Shown in pieces: positions 18,321-28,568 of a DNA stretch of 64,000 bases. Where the stretch lies: positions 186,001 through 250,000 of the forward strand of contig NZ_FPAG01000006.1 of assembly GCF_900116365.1 (NCBI RefSeq), read 5' to 3'. The position numbers were made by a program, and so were the translations under genes. The stretch comes from Zhouia amylolytica. GTDB lineage: Bacteria; Bacteroidota; Bacteroidia; Flavobacteriales; Flavobacteriaceae. The notes beneath the pieces are model-generated. The model made no database searches. It saw nothing but the letters and a program-made list of their open reading frames with translations, and was not told the origin of the DNA. Numbering within the stretch: the stretch's first letter is position 1; every line of letters begins with the position of its first letter.

Positions 18321-20447
18321 ATGGCAAGAGATTTAAAATATACAAGAAATATAGGTATCGCTGCTCACATTGATGCTGGTAAAACAACAACGACGGAGCG
18401 TATCTTATTCTATACAGGGGTTTCTCATAAAATTGGAGAGGTGCACGATGGTGCTTCTACAATGGACTGGATGGAGCAAGAGGCTGAAAGAGGTATTACG
18501 ATTACTTCTGCGGCTACAACTTGTGAGTGGCAGTTTCCAATGGAGAATGGTAAGCCGACTGCGGATGCAAATGCATACCGTTTCAATATTATAGATACTC
18601 CGGGACACGTTGATTTTACTGTAGAGGTAAACCGTTCATTGCGTGTACTCGACGGGTTGGTTTTCTTATTTAGTGCAGTTGATGGTGTTGAGCCTCAGTC
18701 AGAAACTAACTGGAGATTAGCTGACAACTATAAGGTGCCTCGTATGGGGTTTGTTAACAAGATGGATCGTCAAGGTTCTGATTTCTTGAATGTGTGTAAG
18801 CAGGTTCGTGAGATGTTAGGTTCTAAGGCGGTGCCAATCGTGTTACCTATCGGTGATGAAGCAGATTTTAAAGGTATTGTTGACCTTGTTAAGAACAGAG
18901 CGGTTGTTTGGCATGAAGATAACTTCGGTTCTACCTTTGATGTGGTTGAGATTCCTGCTGAAATGAAAGATGAGGTTCATCAGTATAGAGCGGAGCTAAT
19001 AGAGGCTGTTGCTGAATATGATGAGTCTTTAATGGAGAAGTTCTTTGAAGATGAGAGTTCAATAACTGAAGATGAGATTCACGCTGCTTTAAGAGCTGCT
19101 GTTATGGACCTTAGTATTATACCTATGGTTTGTGGGTCTTCATTTAAGAATAAGGGGGTACAGTTCTTATTAGACTGTGTTTGTAGATATTTGCCTTCTC
19201 CATTGGATAAGGATGATATCGTAGGTACAAACCCTGATACGGATGAGCAAATTACAAGAAAGCCGGATCCTAAGGCTCCGTTTTCTGCGTTAGCATTTAA
19301 AATTGCTACCGATCCTTTCGTAGGTAGATTAGCATTCTTCCGTGCGTATTCAGGTCACTTGGATGCAGGTTCGTATGTGTTGAATACGCGTTCAGGTAAA
19401 AAAGAGCGTATTTCCCGTATTTATCAGATGCACTCTAACAAGCAGAATGCTATCGATTTTATCGAAGCAGGAGATATTGGTGCAGCTGTAGGGTTTAAAG
19501 ATATTAAGACTGGTGATACTTTGTCAGATGAGAAGAATCCTATCGTATTAGAAAGTATGGACTTCCCTGATCCGGTAATTGGTATTGCCGTTGAGCCAAA
19601 GACTAAAGCAGATGTTGATAAGTTAGGTGTTGCTTTGGCTAAATTGGCTGAAGAGGATCCAACTTTCCAGGTTAAAACTGATGAGGCTTCAGGTCAGACT
19701 ATTATTTCTGGTATGGGTGAGCTTCACTTAGATATTATTGTTGATCGTCTTAGACGTGAGTTTAAGGTAGAAGTTAACCAAGGTCAGCCTCAGGTTGAGT
19801 ACAAAGAAGCTATTACTAATTCTGCAGATCATAGAGAGGTTTATAAGAAGCAATCTGGTGGTCGTGGTAAATTTGCTGATATTGTATTTACAATGGAGCC
19901 TGCCGAAGAAGGTAAAATAGGTCTTGAGTTTGTAAACACTATCAAAGGTGGTAACATTCCTAAAGAATATGTTCCGTCTGTAGAAAAAGGTTTCAAAGAG
20001 GCTATGAAAAATGGTCCTTTAGCTGGATTCGAGATGGATGCTATGAAGGTTACTCTTAAAGATGGTTCTTTCCACCCGGTGGATTCAGATTCACTTTCAT
20101 TCGAATTGGCCGCTAAAATGGGTTACAAAGCTGCTGCTAAAGCTGCACGTGCTGTACTTATGGAGCCAATCATGAAATTGGAGGTGTTAACTCCAGAGGA
20201 AAACATGGGTGATATTGTAGGTGACCTTAACCGTCGTCGTGGTCAGGTGAATAGTATGGGTGACCGTGCGGGAGCTAAGGTTATTAAGGCGGAGGTGCCG
20301 TTATCGGAAATGTTCGGATATGTTACTTCATTAAGAACATTGTCTTCTGGTAGAGCAACTTCAACAATGGAATTTTCTCACTACGCGGAGACTCCTTCAA
20401 ATATAGCTGAAGAAGTGATTAAGAATGCTAAAGGAGTTAACGCTTAA
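18321..20447 (+). CDS. fusA: elongation factor G
   Basis: A 708-residue translocase GTPase that moves tRNAs and mRNA through the ribosome. G1 is AHIDAGKT (15-22), switch elements include [12 protein letters not shown]3 is DTPGH and G4 is NKMD. Domains II to V follow in normal order, with a GRGKFAD region in domain IV and a closing [10 protein letters not shown]. Length and architecture are those of canonical EF-G, not the shorter mitochondrial or resistance paralogues. Unlike the E. coli str operon no tuf gene follows; rpsJ comes after only 11 bp. Confidence 0.98.
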   Translation: MARDLKYTRNIGIAAHIDAGKTTTTERILFYTGVSHKIGEVHDGASTMDWMEQEAERGITITSAATTCEWQFPMENGKPTADANAYRFNIIDTPGHVDFTVEVNRSLRVLDGLVFLFSAVDGVEPQSETNWRLADNYKVPRMGFVNKMDRQGSDFLNVCKQVREMLGSKAVPIVLPIGDEADFKGIVDLVKNRAVVWHEDNFGSTFDVVEIPAEMKDEVHQYRAELIEAVAEYDESLMEKFFEDESSITEDEIHAALRAAVMDLSIIPMVCGSSFKNKGVQFLLDCVCRYLPSPLDKDDIVGTNPDTDEQITRKPDPKAPFSALAFKIATDPFVGRLAFFRAYSGHLDAGSYVLNTRSGKKERISRIYQMHSNKQNAIDFIEAGDIGAAVGFKDIKTGDTLSDEKNPIVLESMDFPDPVIGIAVEPKTKADVDKLGVALAKLAEEDPTFQVKTDEASGQTIISGMGELHLDIIVDRLRREFKVEVNQGQPQVEYKEAITNSADHREVYKKQSGGRGKFADIVFTMEPAEEGKIGLEFVNTIKGGNIPKEYVPSVEKGFKEAMKNGPLAGFEMDAMKVTLKDGSFHPVDSDSLSFELAAKMGYKAAAKAARAVLMEPIMKLEVLTPEENMGDIVGDLNRRRGQVNSMGDRAGAKVIKAEVPLSEMFGYVTSLRTLSSGRATSTMEFSHYAETPSNIAEEVIKNAKGVNA

Positions 20448-20458
20448 TTATTAGAAAG

Positions 20459-20764
20459 ATGAGTCAAAAAATCAGAATTAAATTAAAATCATACGATCAT
20501 AATCTAGTAGATAAGTCTGCTGAGAAGATTGTAAAGACAGTAAAAACTACTGGAGCGGTTGTTACGGGGCCAATTCCTTTACCAACTCATAAAAAGATCT
20601 TTACTGTGTTGCGTTCTCCTCACGTAAACAAAAAATCTAGAGAGCAGTTTCAGTTGAGCTCTTATAAAAGATTATTAGATATCTACAGTTCATCTTCAAA
20701 AACTATCGATGCTCTTATGAAGTTAGAGCTTCCTAGTGGAGTTGAGGTAGAGATCAAGGTGTGA
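20459..20764 (+). CDS. rpsJ: 30S ribosomal protein S10
   Basis: A 101-residue S10 of the 30S head. It keeps the family features [14 protein letters not shown], the loop [29 protein letters not shown] and the final [11 protein letters not shown]. It directly follows fusA, so the str and S10 groups are joined. After it comes the first wide gap of the run (144 bp), which holds two hairpins. Confidence 0.98.
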   Translation: MSQKIRIKLKSYDHNLVDKSAEKIVKTVKTTGAVVTGPIPLPTHKKIFTVLRSPHVNKKSREQFQLSSYKRLLDIYSSSSKTIDALMKLELPSGVEVEIKV

Positions 20765-20773
20765 TAATACATA

Positions 20774-20873
20774 AGACGATTTAAAGAATCGTTTACATGT
20801 CCTGAGCTTTGTGCAAGGGAAAAACGGAGAAAAAATGGATTTCAGGGTTGATCGTATTTTTTTCAGCCCTGAA
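20774..20873 (+). promoter_or_regulatory. two-hairpin leader between rpsJ and rplC
   Basis: The first hairpin pairs AGACGATT (20774-20781) with AATCGTTT (20787-20794; one G-U) around TAAAG. The second is an 11-bp stem, TTCAGGGTTGA (20841-20851) with TCAGCCCTGAA (20863-20873; one G-U), around an 11-base loop. No U-run follows, so it is not a standard terminator. It ends 35 bp before the rplC start and could be a ribosomal-protein binding site or processing signal. That role is inference. Confidence 0.5.
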
Positions 20874-20908
20874 GTTTTGTAAATAAGTAATATTAATAAA
20901 TAATAATT

Positions 20909-21526
20909 ATGTCTGGGTTAATTGGTAAGAAAATTGGTATGACCAGTATCTTCGACGAAAACGGTAAAAACTTACCGTGTACAGTAATTGAAGCTGGTCC
21001 ATGCGTAGTTACCCAAGTCAGAACCAAAGAGGTTGACGGGTATGAAGCTCTTCAGCTTGGTTTCGATGACAAGGCAGAAAAACGTGCTAACAAGGCCGAG
21101 TTAGGTCATGCTAAAAAAGCAGGTGTTTCTCCTAAGAAAGCAGTTGTTGAATTCCAAGATTTTGAAGGCGATTATAAATTAGGTGATACCGTAACGGTAG
21201 AGAACTTTGTAGAAGGAGAGTTTGTTGACGTATCAGGTACGTCAAAAGGTAAAGGATTCCAAGGTGTTGTTAAGAGACATGGTTTTGCTGGTGTAGGACA
21301 AGCTACTCACGGTCAGCATAACCGTCTTAGAGCTCCTGGTTCTATTGGTGCAGCTTCTTATCCTGCGAGAGTATTCAAAGGAATGAGAATGGCTGGAAGA
21401 ATGGGTGGAGAAAAAGTAACAGTTCAAAACCTGAAGGTATTGAAAGTAGTTCCAGAAAAGAACCTTATCGTTGTTAAAGGTTGTGTTCCTGGACATAAAA
21501 ACAGTTATGTAATCATTCAGAAGTAA
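20909..21526 (+). CDS. rplC: 50S ribosomal protein L3
   Basis: A 205-residue L3, an early 50S assembly protein reaching the peptidyl-transferase centre. The start [17 protein letters not shown], the central [20 protein letters not shown] loop and [15 protein letters not shown] are conserved. The glutamine of the loop (ATHGQ) is the residue methylated in some bacteria. Its stop codon overlaps the start of rplD by one base (TAATG), implying coupled translation. Confidence 0.98.
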   Translation: MSGLIGKKIGMTSIFDENGKNLPCTVIEAGPCVVTQVRTKEVDGYEALQLGFDDKAEKRANKAELGHAKKAGVSPKKAVVEFQDFEGDYKLGDTVTVENFVEGEFVDVSGTSKGKGFQGVVKRHGFAGVGQATHGQHNRLRAPGSIGAASYPARVFKGMRMAGRMGGEKVTVQNLKVLKVVPEKNLIVVKGCVPGHKNSYVIIQK

Positions 21527-22155
21527 TGGAAGTAGCAGTATTAGATATAAACGGAAAAGAAACCGGAAGAAAAGTAACACTTTCTGATTCGGTTTTTGGT
21601 GTAGAGCCTAACAATCATGCTATTTACTTAGATGTTAAGCGTTACTTGGCTAATCAACGTCAGGGAACTCACAAGTCTAAAGAAAGAGCTGAGATAGCAG
21701 GAAGTACTCGTAAGATAAAGAAGCAAAAAGGTACAGGTACTGCGAGAGCAGGTAGTATCAAGTCTCCTGTATTTGTAGGTGGAGGTAGAATTTTTGGACC
21801 AAGACCAAAAGATTATACACAAAAATTAAATAAGAACGTAAAAAGATTAGCTCGTAAATCTGCGCTTACTTTGAAAGCAAAAGAGCAATCTGTAATCGTT
21901 TTAGAAGATTTTAATTTCGACGCTCCTAAGACTAAAAATTTCACTAACGTTTTGAATGCTTTGGGGTTAGCCGGTAAAAAATCATTGTTTGTGTTGGGTG
22001 ATACAAATAATAATGTATATTTGTCGTCACGCAATTTAAAGAGCTCTGAAGTTGTAACTAGCTCAGAATTAAGTACTTACAAGATTGTTAACGCTAACAG
22101 TATAGTGCTTTTAGAGGGTTCTTTAGAAGGAATTGAGTCGAACTTAAGTAAATAA
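21526..22155 (+). CDS. rplD: 50S ribosomal protein L4
   Basis: A 209-residue L4, whose extended loop lines the peptide exit tunnel. The loop region [18 protein letters not shown] and [26 protein letters not shown] are typical. L4 autoregulates the S10 operon in E. coli through the leader upstream of rpsJ; here the only structured gap nearby is the one before rplC. The ATG overlaps the rplC stop by one base and rplW follows after 8 bp. Confidence 0.98.
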   Translation: MEVAVLDINGKETGRKVTLSDSVFGVEPNNHAIYLDVKRYLANQRQGTHKSKERAEIAGSTRKIKKQKGTGTARAGSIKSPVFVGGGRIFGPRPKDYTQKLNKNVKRLARKSALTLKAKEQSVIVLEDFNFDAPKTKNFTNVLNALGLAGKKSLFVLGDTNNNVYLSSRNLKSSEVVTSSELSTYKIVNANSIVLLEGSLEGIESNLSK

Positions 22156-22163
22156 GAAGCCAA

Positions 22164-22454
22164 ATGAGTGTGTTGATTAAACCAATTATTACGGAAAAAG
22201 TGACCGCTGATAGCGAATTGAATAATCGTTATGGTTTCATCGTTAACCCAAAAGCTAACAAGCTTCAGATTAAAGAAGCTGTTGAGAGTACTTATGGGGT
22301 GACTGTTGAAAAAGTTCGTACTATGAATTGCGGTCCTGAAAGAAAAACACGTTACACAAAAACTGGAATTCAGCATGGGAAGACCAATGCTATAAAGAAG
22401 GCGATTGTTCAAGTAGCGGAAGGAGATACTATTGATTTATATAGTAATATTTAA
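22164..22454 (+). CDS. rplW: 50S ribosomal protein L23
   Basis: A 96-residue L23 at the tunnel exit, where trigger factor and SRP dock. The N-terminal VLIKPIITEKVT and the central FIVNPKANKLQIKEAVESTYGV are diagnostic. Length is normal. It sits between rplD and rplB with short gaps of 8 and 13 bp. Confidence 0.97.
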   Translation: MSVLIKPIITEKVTADSELNNRYGFIVNPKANKLQIKEAVESTYGVTVEKVRTMNCGPERKTRYTKTGIQHGKTNAIKKAIVQVAEGDTIDLYSNI

Positions 22455-22467
22455 GAAAGACTAAGAA

Positions 22468-23292
22468 ATGTCAGTAAGAAAATTAAAGCCAGTTACTCCT
22501 GGTCAGCGTTTTAGAGTAGTTAACGGTTATGATGCTGTTACTACTGATAAGCCGGAGAAGAGTTTACTCGCTCCGATAAAAAAATCAGGGGGTAGAAACA
22601 ACAGAGGTAAAATGACCATGCGTTATTTAGGAGGTGGTCATAAAAGAAAGTATCGTGTGATTGACTTTAAAAGAGCTAAAACAGGTGTTGAGGCTACTGT
22701 AGAGTCTATTCAGTACGATCCTAACAGAACTGCATTTATTGCATTGGTGCAATATACGGATGGTGAGAAATCATACATCATTGCTCCAAACGGTTTGCAA
22801 GTTGGTCAAACTGTAGTTTCCGGTGCTGGGTCAGCTCCGGAAATCGGTAATGCTATGCCGTTGAGAAATATGCCGCTTGGTACGATTATTTCTTGTATCG
22901 AGTTACGTCCTGGTCAAGGTGCTGTAATGGCGCGTTCAGCTGGTGCGTTTGCTCAGTTGATGGCACGTGAAGGTAAGTATGCAGTGGTTAAGTTGCCATC
23001 TGGTGAAACCAGATTGGTGTTAGCAGACTGTATGGCTACTATTGGTGCTGTATCTAACTCTGATCATCAATTGTTAGTATCTGGTAAAGCAGGTAGAAGC
23101 AGATGGTTAGGTAGAAGACCGAGAACTAGACCGGTTGTGATGAACCCTGTAGATCACCCAATGGGTGGTGGTGAAGGTAGAGCTTCAGGAGGTCACCCAA
23201 GATCTAGAAAAGGTTTACCAGCTAAAGGTTATAGAACTCGTTCTAAGACAAAGGCTAGTAACAAGTATATCGTAGAACGTAGAAAGAAATAA
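22468..23292 (+). CDS. rplB: 50S ribosomal protein L2
   Basis: A 274-residue L2, needed for subunit joining and peptidyl transfer. Conserved segments include [25 protein letters not shown] near the N-terminus (split here as [11 protein letters not shown] and [12 protein letters not shown]), [20 protein letters not shown], and the C-terminal [17 protein letters not shown] with its functionally important histidine. Length is normal. Gaps to rplW and rpsS are 13 and 12 bp. Confidence 0.98.
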   Translation: MSVRKLKPVTPGQRFRVVNGYDAVTTDKPEKSLLAPIKKSGGRNNRGKMTMRYLGGGHKRKYRVIDFKRAKTGVEATVESIQYDPNRTAFIALVQYTDGEKSYIIAPNGLQVGQTVVSGAGSAPEIGNAMPLRNMPLGTIISCIELRPGQGAVMARSAGAFAQLMAREGKYAVVKLPSGETRLVLADCMATIGAVSNSDHQLLVSGKAGRSRWLGRRPRTRPVVMNPVDHPMGGGEGRASGGHPRSRKGLPAKGYRTRSKTKASNKYIVERRKK

Positions 23293-23304
23293 AAGTATTA
23301 AGAG

Positions 23305-23583
23305 ATGGCACGTTCATTAAAAAAAGGACCTTTTGTTCACTATAGTTTAGAGAAGAAGGTTCAAGCTAATATAGAGTCTGGAAAGAAAACGGTCATTAAA
23401 ACATGGTCTAGAGCGTCTATGATTACGCCGGACTTTGTTGGTCAAACCATAGCGGTTCACAATGGTCGTCAGTTTGTTCCTGTATATGTAACAGAGAACA
23501 TGGTAGGACATAAGTTAGGAGAATTTTCACCTACAAGATCTTATAGAGGTCATGCTGGTGCAAAAAATAAAGGAAAAAAATAA
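23305..23583 (+). CDS. rpsS: 30S ribosomal protein S19
   Basis: A 92-residue S19 of the 30S head. It begins [19 protein letters not shown] and contains [22 protein letters not shown] and [16 protein letters not shown], all typical. A short GGAGG-like sequence just before the next gene (rplV) is one of the few Shine-Dalgarno-like sites seen in this run. Confidence 0.97.
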   Translation: MARSLKKGPFVHYSLEKKVQANIESGKKTVIKTWSRASMITPDFVGQTIAVHNGRQFVPVYVTENMVGHKLGEFSPTRSYRGHAGAKNKGKK

Positions 23584-23592
23584 TAGGAGGCT

Positions 23593-24000
23593 ATGGGAGT
23601 TCGTAAAAGAGAAAGAGCAGAGCAAATTAAAGATGCTAAGAAGAATTTAGCTTTTGCTAAGTTGAATAACTGCCCGACTTCACCTCGAAAAATGCGTTTA
23701 GTTGCGGATTTAGTAAGAGGTCAGAAAGTTGAAAAAGCACTTGCTATTTTGAAGTTTAGCCAGAAGGAAGCTGCAGGTCGTTTAGAGAAGTTATTGCTAT
23801 CGGCTATTGCAAACTGGCAGGCTAAGAACGAAGATGCTAGTCTTGAAGACGCAGATCTAATCGTTCAGGAGATCAAAGTTGATGGTGGTAGTATGTTGAA
23901 AAGACTTCGTACTGCACCTCAGGGTAGAGCACACAGAATTAGAAAACGTTCTAATCACGTAACTATCGTGCTTGGAGCTAATAATAACACGCAAAGTTAA
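23593..24000 (+). CDS. rplV: 50S ribosomal protein L22
   Basis: A 135-residue L22 that lines the exit tunnel with a long beta-hairpin. The fold starts at [23 protein letters not shown], and the hairpin [28 protein letters not shown] is intact. An N-terminal extension of about 15 charged residues ([16 protein letters not shown]) precedes the core, making it longer than the E. coli protein. Its start is preceded by AGGAGG at 23584-23590. Confidence 0.97.
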   Translation: MGVRKRERAEQIKDAKKNLAFAKLNNCPTSPRKMRLVADLVRGQKVEKALAILKFSQKEAAGRLEKLLLSAIANWQAKNEDASLEDADLIVQEIKVDGGSMLKRLRTAPQGRAHRIRKRSNHVTIVLGANNNTQS

Positions 24001-24008
24001 GGTAGACA

Positions 24009-24719
24009 ATGGGACAAAAAACAAATCCAATAGGAAATCGCCTTGGTGTCATTAGAGGATGGGAATCTAACTGGTACGGAGGTAACGACTACGGCGATAA
24101 ATTAGCCGAAGACGATAAGATTAGAAAGTATATCCATGCTCGTTTATCTAAAGCTAGCGTATCACGTGTAATCATAGAGCGTACTCTTAAACTTGTAACC
24201 GTTACTATCACCACCGCTCGTCCTGGTATCATTATTGGTAAAGGCGGACAGGAGGTAGACAAGCTAAAAGAGGAGCTTAAGAAAATTACTAACAAAGAAG
24301 TTCAGATCAATATCTTTGAGATCAAGAGACCAGAGCTTGATGCCAACCTGGTTGCTGCGAGTATCGCTCGTCAGATCGAAAACAGGATTTCTTACAGACG
24401 TGCAATCAAAATGGCTATTGCAGCGGCTATGAGAATGAATGCTGAAGGTATTAAAATTCAAATCTCAGGACGATTGAATGGTGCTGAAATGGCAAGATCT
24501 GAGGCTTATAAAGAAGGTAGAATTCCTTTGTCTACATTTAGAGCAGATATTGACTATGCTCTAGAGGAAGCTCACACTACTTATGGTAGATTGGGTGTTA
24601 AGGTGTGGATTATGAAAGGCGAGGTTTACGGTAAGAGAGAACTTTCACCGTTAACAGGTTTATCTAAGAAACAAGGAGGTAAAGGTTCTGGGAACAAGAA
24701 GTCTCGTCGTAGAAAGTAA
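24009..24719 (+). CDS. rpsC: 30S ribosomal protein S3
   Basis: A 236-residue S3 at the mRNA entry channel. It starts [24 protein letters not shown], has the KH-domain segment [15 protein letters not shown] and the C-terminal [30 protein letters not shown] (each typical). The tail is lysine and serine rich. It follows rplV after 8 bp and precedes rplP by 19 bp. Confidence 0.98.
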   Translation: MGQKTNPIGNRLGVIRGWESNWYGGNDYGDKLAEDDKIRKYIHARLSKASVSRVIIERTLKLVTVTITTARPGIIIGKGGQEVDKLKEELKKITNKEVQINIFEIKRPELDANLVAASIARQIENRISYRRAIKMAIAAAMRMNAEGIKIQISGRLNGAEMARSEAYKEGRIPLSTFRADIDYALEEAHTTYGRLGVKVWIMKGEVYGKRELSPLTGLSKKQGGKGSGNKKSRRRK

Positions 24720-24738
24720 TTTTTTAAAGTAAAGAAAA

Positions 24739-25158
24739 ATGTTACAACCAAAAAGAACAAAATACCGTAAGCAGCAGAAAGGCCGCATGAAAGGTAACTC
24801 TCAAAGAGGACATCAGCTTTCAAATGGTATGTTTGGTATAAAGTCTTTAGATTCAAAATTCATTACTTCTCGTCAGATCGAAGCAGCGCGTATTGCAGCT
24901 ACTCGTTACATGAAAAGAGAAGGTCAGTTGTGGATTAAAATCTTCCCGGACAAGCCAATTACTAAAAAGCCTCTCGAGGTGCGTATGGGTAAAGGTAAAG
25001 GTGCTCCAGAATATTGGGCAGCAGTTGTGAAACCAGGTCGAATTATGTTCGAAGTTGGAGGTGTTCCTATGGATGTTGCTAAAGAAGCATTACGTTTAGC
25101 AGCTCAAAAGCTTCCTGTAAGAACTAAATTCGTTGTAGCAAGAGATTACTCAGCTTAA
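24739..25158 (+). CDS. rplP: 50S ribosomal protein L16
   Basis: A 139-residue L16 near the A site of the large subunit. Conserved parts are [43 protein letters not shown] and [19 protein letters not shown]. The conserved Arg of RMKG is the position hydroxylated in E. coli. Length is normal. Gaps are 19 bp before and 11 bp after. Confidence 0.97.
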   Translation: MLQPKRTKYRKQQKGRMKGNSQRGHQLSNGMFGIKSLDSKFITSRQIEAARIAATRYMKREGQLWIKIFPDKPITKKPLEVRMGKGKGAPEYWAAVVKPGRIMFEVGGVPMDVAKEALRLAAQKLPVRTKFVVARDYSA

Positions 25159-25169
25159 TTAATTGAAAG

Positions 25170-25367
25170 ATGATTATGAAACAGTCGGAAATTAAAGAAT
25201 TGTCTGTTGCTGAGCTACAAGAAAAGCTTGGTGAGTTTAAAAAACAGTATGCAGATTTAAAATTGGCTCACGCTGTTACTCCGCTTGAGAATCCACTTCA
25301 GTTAAGAGGTGCGAGAAGAACAGTAGCGAGGTTAGCGACAGAGCTTACTAAAAGAGAATTACAATAA
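25170..25367 (+). CDS. rpmC: 50S ribosomal protein L29
   Basis: A 65-residue L29, a helical hairpin near the tunnel exit next to L23. It shows [18 protein letters not shown] and [22 protein letters not shown]. Two ATGs lie two codons apart (25170 and 25176). The second gives the usual MKQSEIK start, so the true protein may be 63 residues. Confidence 0.95.
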   Translation: MIMKQSEIKELSVAELQEKLGEFKKQYADLKLAHAVTPLENPLQLRGARRTVARLATELTKRELQ

Positions 25368-25384
25368 TTCGATTCTGCTTTAAG

Positions 25385-25642
25385 ATGGAAAAAAGAAGTT
25401 TAAGAAAAGAAAGAGTAGGGGTTGTTACAAGTAACAAGATGGAGAAATCTATCGTTGTTTCTGAGGTAAAACGAGTTAAACACCCTATGTACGGTAAGTT
25501 CGTGTTGAAAACTAAGAAATATGTTGCGCACGACGAAAAGAACGATTGCAACATTGGTGATACAGTTAAAATAATGGAGACACGTCCATTGAGTAAAACC
25601 AAGTGTTGGAGATTAGTTGAAATCATTGAAAGAGCTAAATAA
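25385..25642 (+). CDS. rpsQ: 30S ribosomal protein S17
   Basis: An 85-residue S17, an OB-fold protein binding the 5' domain of 16S rRNA. Typical segments are [38 protein letters not shown] and the C-terminal [21 protein letters not shown]. It lies 17 bp after rpmC and only 3 bp before rplN. Confidence 0.97.
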   Translation: MEKRSLRKERVGVVTSNKMEKSIVVSEVKRVKHPMYGKFVLKTKKYVAHDEKNDCNIGDTVKIMETRPLSKTKCWRLVEIIERAK

Positions 25643-25645
25643 ATT

Positions 25646-26014
25646 ATGGTACAACAAGAATCTAGACTAAGAGTAGCTGATAATACCGGAGCTAAAGAAG
25701 TACTTACTATCAGAGTTTTAGGGGGTACTAAAAGAAGATATGCTTCTGTTGGCGACAAGATTGTTGTTAGCGTTAAAGAAGCGACTCCGAACGGAAGCGT
25801 TAAAAAAGGACAGGTATCTACTGCGGTAGTAGTTCGTACCAAAAAAGAGGTGAGAAGACCTGATGGTTCTTACATCCGTTTCGATGATAATGCTTGTGTA
25901 TTACTTAACCCTGCTGGTGAAATGCGCGGAACACGTGTATTTGGTCCTGTAGCAAGAGAATTACGAGACAAGCAATTTATGAAAATTGTATCATTAGCAC
26001 CTGAAGTGCTTTAA
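25646..26014 (+). CDS. rplN: 50S ribosomal protein L14
   Basis: A 122-residue L14, at the subunit interface near L19. It starts [19 protein letters not shown] and has [30 protein letters not shown] and the final [10 protein letters not shown]. Length equals the E. coli protein within a residue or so. Gap to rplX is 15 bp. Confidence 0.98.
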   Translation: MVQQESRLRVADNTGAKEVLTIRVLGGTKRRYASVGDKIVVSVKEATPNGSVKKGQVSTAVVVRTKKEVRRPDGSYIRFDDNACVLLNPAGEMRGTRVFGPVARELRDKQFMKIVSLAPEVL

Positions 26015-26029
26015 TACATTAACGTAGAG

Positions 26030-26344
26030 ATGACAAAGCTAAAAATAAAATCAGGAGATACTGTAAGAGTTGTTGCCGGAGACCACAAAGGTGAAGAGGG
26101 CAAGGTTGTTACTGTAGATCGTGAGAAGAACAGAGCGATTGTTGAGGGTGTTAATTTAGTGTCTAAACACACTAAGCCTAGTGCACAAAATCCTCAAGGA
26201 GGAATCGTTAAGAAAGAAGCTCCTGTTCATATTTCTAACCTTTCGTTGATTGATCCTAAATCTGGAGAAACAACAAGAGTAGGGTATGAAGAGAGAGACG
26301 GTAAGAAAGTGAGATTTTCTAAAAAATCTAATGAGGTTATCTAG
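26030..26344 (+). CDS. rplX: 50S ribosomal protein L24
   Basis: A 104-residue L24, an assembly initiator with a KOW motif ([21 protein letters not shown] split across residues about 4-25). [21 protein letters not shown] and the closing [11 protein letters not shown] are typical. rplE starts 2 bp after its stop. Confidence 0.97.
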   Translation: MTKLKIKSGDTVRVVAGDHKGEEGKVVTVDREKNRAIVEGVNLVSKHTKPSAQNPQGGIVKKEAPVHISNLSLIDPKSGETTRVGYEERDGKKVRFSKKSNEVI

Positions 26345-26346
26345 TT

Positions 26347-26898
26347 ATGGCTTACATTCCAAGATTAAAAACAGAATATAAAGAGCGCATTGTTGCAGCT
26401 CTTAGAGAAGAGTACGGTTACGAAAATGTAATGCAAGTTCCAAAACTTGAAAAGATTGTAGTAAGCCGAGGTGTTGGTGCAGCTGTTGCCGACAAGAAAC
26501 AAATAGACTATGCAGTTGACGAGCTAGGTAAGATTACCGGTCAAAAAGCCGTTTCTACTATGTCTAAAAAGGACGTTGCTTCTTTTAAACTTCGTAAAGG
26601 TATGCCGATTGGGGCAAAAGTGACTTTGCGTGCTGAAAGAATGTGGGAATTCTTAGATCGTTTAATCACTACCGCGTTACCACGTGTAAGAGATTTTAAC
26701 GGGATTAGCGCTACCGGTTTTGATGGTAGAGGTAATTATAACCTAGGTGTAAAGGAACAAATTATTTTTCCTGAAATTGATATTGACAAAGTGCATAAAA
26801 TTTCAGGTATGGATATTACCTTTGTAACCACCGCTGAAACAGATAAGGAAGCGAAGTCATTATTAAGCGAATTAGGATTACCTTTTAAAAAGAACTAA
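26347..26898 (+). CDS. rplE: 50S ribosomal protein L5
   Basis: A 183-residue L5, part of the central protuberance with 5S rRNA. Segments [34 protein letters not shown] ([14 protein letters not shown]) and [16 protein letters not shown] are diagnostic. Length is normal. rpsN follows after 3 bp. Confidence 0.98.
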   Translation: MAYIPRLKTEYKERIVAALREEYGYENVMQVPKLEKIVVSRGVGAAVADKKQIDYAVDELGKITGQKAVSTMSKKDVASFKLRKGMPIGAKVTLRAERMWEFLDRLITTALPRVRDFNGISATGFDGRGNYNLGVKEQIIFPEIDIDKVHKISGMDITFVTTAETDKEAKSLLSELGLPFKKN

Positions 26899-26901
26899 GA
26901 C

Positions 26902-27171
26902 ATGGCTAAAGAATCAATGAAAGCCCGTGAGGTTAAGAGACAAAAGTTGGTAGATAAGTACGCTGCTAAACGTAAAGCTTTAAAAGAGGCTGGCGATTAT
27001 GAAGCGCTACAAAAATTACCAAAAAATGCTTCTCCTGTACGTTTACACAATCGTTGTAAATTAACAGGAAGACCTAAGGGGTATATGCGTACTTTTGGAG
27101 TTTCCAGAGTTATGTTCAGAGAAATGGCTAACAAAGGATTGATTCCAGGAGTTAAAAAAGCAAGTTGGTAA
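26902..27171 (+). CDS. rpsN: 30S ribosomal protein S14, zinc-free type
   Basis: An 89-residue S14 of the long, zinc-independent type. It lacks the CxxC...CxxC zinc ribbon of the short 61-residue form: only one Cys occurs, in [15 protein letters not shown]. The C-terminal [25 protein letters not shown] is canonical. A 62-bp gap with a hairpin separates it from rpsH. Confidence 0.97.
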   Translation: MAKESMKAREVKRQKLVDKYAAKRKALKEAGDYEALQKLPKNASPVRLHNRCKLTGRPKGYMRTFGVSRVMFREMANKGLIPGVKKASW

Positions 27172-27183
27172 AAAATTTTAATT

Positions 27184-27219
27184 GGTAGCAAGTTCGGTGT
27201 TAAGCCGAAAACTGTTACC
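27184..27219 (+). promoter_or_regulatory. hairpin in the rpsN-rpsH gap
   Basis: TTCGG (27193-27197) pairs with CCGAA (27205-27209) around the loop TGTTAAG, and GGTA (27184-27187) can pair with TACC (27216-27219) as an outer stem with internal loops. It lies directly before rpsH. No U-run follows. A regulatory site for S8, which represses the spc operon in E. coli, is one possibility, untested here. Confidence 0.4.
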
Positions 27220-27233
27220 GCAAATAGATACAG

Positions 27234-27632
27234 ATGTATACAGATCCTATAGCAGATTATTTAACAAGAATCAGAAACGCTAACAGCGCAGGACACAGAG
27301 TGGTAGAAATACCAGCTTCAAATTTAAAAAAAGAGATAACAAAGATCCTTTTCGATCAGGGTTATATCCTAAGTTATAAGTTTGAAGATAACAATACCCA
27401 GGGTACTATTAAGATAGCTTTAAAGTACGACAAGGTATCAAAAGAGCCTGTAATTAAGAAGATCCGACGTGTGAGTAAACCAGGTTTACGTAAATATGTT
27501 GGTAATGCAGAACTTCCACGAGTTTTAAATGGTTTAGGGATTGCAATAGTTTCAACTTCTCATGGAGTGATGACTAGTAAGCAAGCTCAGCAAGAGAACG
27601 TAGGTGGAGAAGTTTTATGTTACGTTTACTAA
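27234..27632 (+). CDS. rpsH: 30S ribosomal protein S8
   Basis: A 132-residue S8, a primary binder of the central domain of 16S rRNA. It starts [21 protein letters not shown] and ends with [31 protein letters not shown], the conserved C-terminus (STSxG motif). The start is clear since the frame begins at the canonical Met-Tyr-Thr-Asp. Confidence 0.98.
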   Translation: MYTDPIADYLTRIRNANSAGHRVVEIPASNLKKEITKILFDQGYILSYKFEDNNTQGTIKIALKYDKVSKEPVIKKIRRVSKPGLRKYVGNAELPRVLNGLGIAIVSTSHGVMTSKQAQQENVGGEVLCYVY

Positions 27633-27651
27633 TTTATAAAGACAAGAAGAA

Positions 27652-28194
27652 ATGTCAAGAATAGGTAAAAGTCCAATTAACATCCCTGACGGAGTGACTG
27701 TAGCTATCGATAACGGTGTAATCACTGTTAAAGGTAAGATGGGCGAATTAACTCAAGAGGTTAAAGACATTACAGTTAAGCAAGAAGAAGGACAATTAAT
27801 ACTTGAGAGACCTAACGATTCTAAAGATATCCGTGCTAAGCACGGTCTTTACAGAGCGTTGCTAAACAATATGATAGAAGGTGTTTCTCAAGGATTTACT
27901 AAAGAGTTGGAGTTAGTAGGTGTTGGTTACAGAGCCAGCAACCAGGGTCAGAAGTTAGATCTGGCTGTCGGTTTTTCTCATAACATTGTTTTGGAGTTAG
28001 CACCGGAAGTTAAGGTTGAAACAATATCTGAAAAAGGTAAAAACCCTATCGTAAAGCTTACTTCACACGATAAACAATTAGTTGGCCAGGTAGCTGCTAA
28101 AATTCGCTCGTTCCGTAAGCCAGAGCCTTACAAAGGTAAAGGTATTAAGTTTGTAGGTGAACAAATTAGAAGAAAAGCAGGTAAATCAGCTTAA
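27652..28194 (+). CDS. rplF: 50S ribosomal protein L6
   Basis: A 180-residue L6, near the factor-binding site of the 50S subunit. It starts [17 protein letters not shown] and ends with [27 protein letters not shown], which is diagnostic. The two tandem L6 domains are complete. It follows rpsH after 19 bp. Confidence 0.98.
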   Translation: MSRIGKSPINIPDGVTVAIDNGVITVKGKMGELTQEVKDITVKQEEGQLILERPNDSKDIRAKHGLYRALLNNMIEGVSQGFTKELELVGVGYRASNQGQKLDLAVGFSHNIVLELAPEVKVETISEKGKNPIVKLTSHDKQLVGQVAAKIRSFRKPEPYKGKGIKFVGEQIRRKAGKSA

Positions 28195-28205
28195 TAATTA
28201 GCGTT

Positions 28206-28562
28206 ATGGCATTAACAAAGACTGAAAGAAGACAGAGAATTAAAAACAGAATTAGAAAAGTGGTTAGCGGATCAGAGGCTAGACCAAGATTATCTGTTTT
28301 TAGAAGTAATAAGGAGATCTATGTGCAGTTGATCGATGACACTAATGGTGTTACTTTAGCTGCTGCATCTTCAAGAGATAAAGAAATTAGTTCTGCTGAA
28401 GGGACTAAAAGCGAAATTGCTAAACTAGTAGGTAAGGCAATAGCTGAGAAAGCTCTAAAAGCTGGAGTTGATACCATTTCTTTTGATAGAGGAGGGTATT
28501 TATATCACGGAAGAGTAAAATCATTAGCTGAAGGAGCTAGAGAAGCAGGACTCAAATTCTAA
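28206..28562 (+). CDS. rplR: 50S ribosomal protein L18
   Basis: A 118-residue L18, a 5S rRNA-binding protein. Typical parts are [35 protein letters not shown] and the closing [26 protein letters not shown]. Length is normal and gaps are 11 bp before and 6 bp after. Confidence 0.98.
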   Translation: MALTKTERRQRIKNRIRKVVSGSEARPRLSVFRSNKEIYVQLIDDTNGVTLAAASSRDKEISSAEGTKSEIAKLVGKAIAEKALKAGVDTISFDRGGYLYHGRVKSLAEGAREAGLKF

Positions 28563-28568
28563 GAAAAC

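Noticed and set aside
21242-21580. 112-residue open frame on the minus strand across rplC/rplD
   Set aside because: It lies wholly within conserved ribosomal genes on the other strand, and its protein is low-complexity and unlike any family.
22077-22412. 111-residue minus-strand frame across rplD/rplW
   Set aside because: Antisense to two certain ribosomal genes; no independent support.
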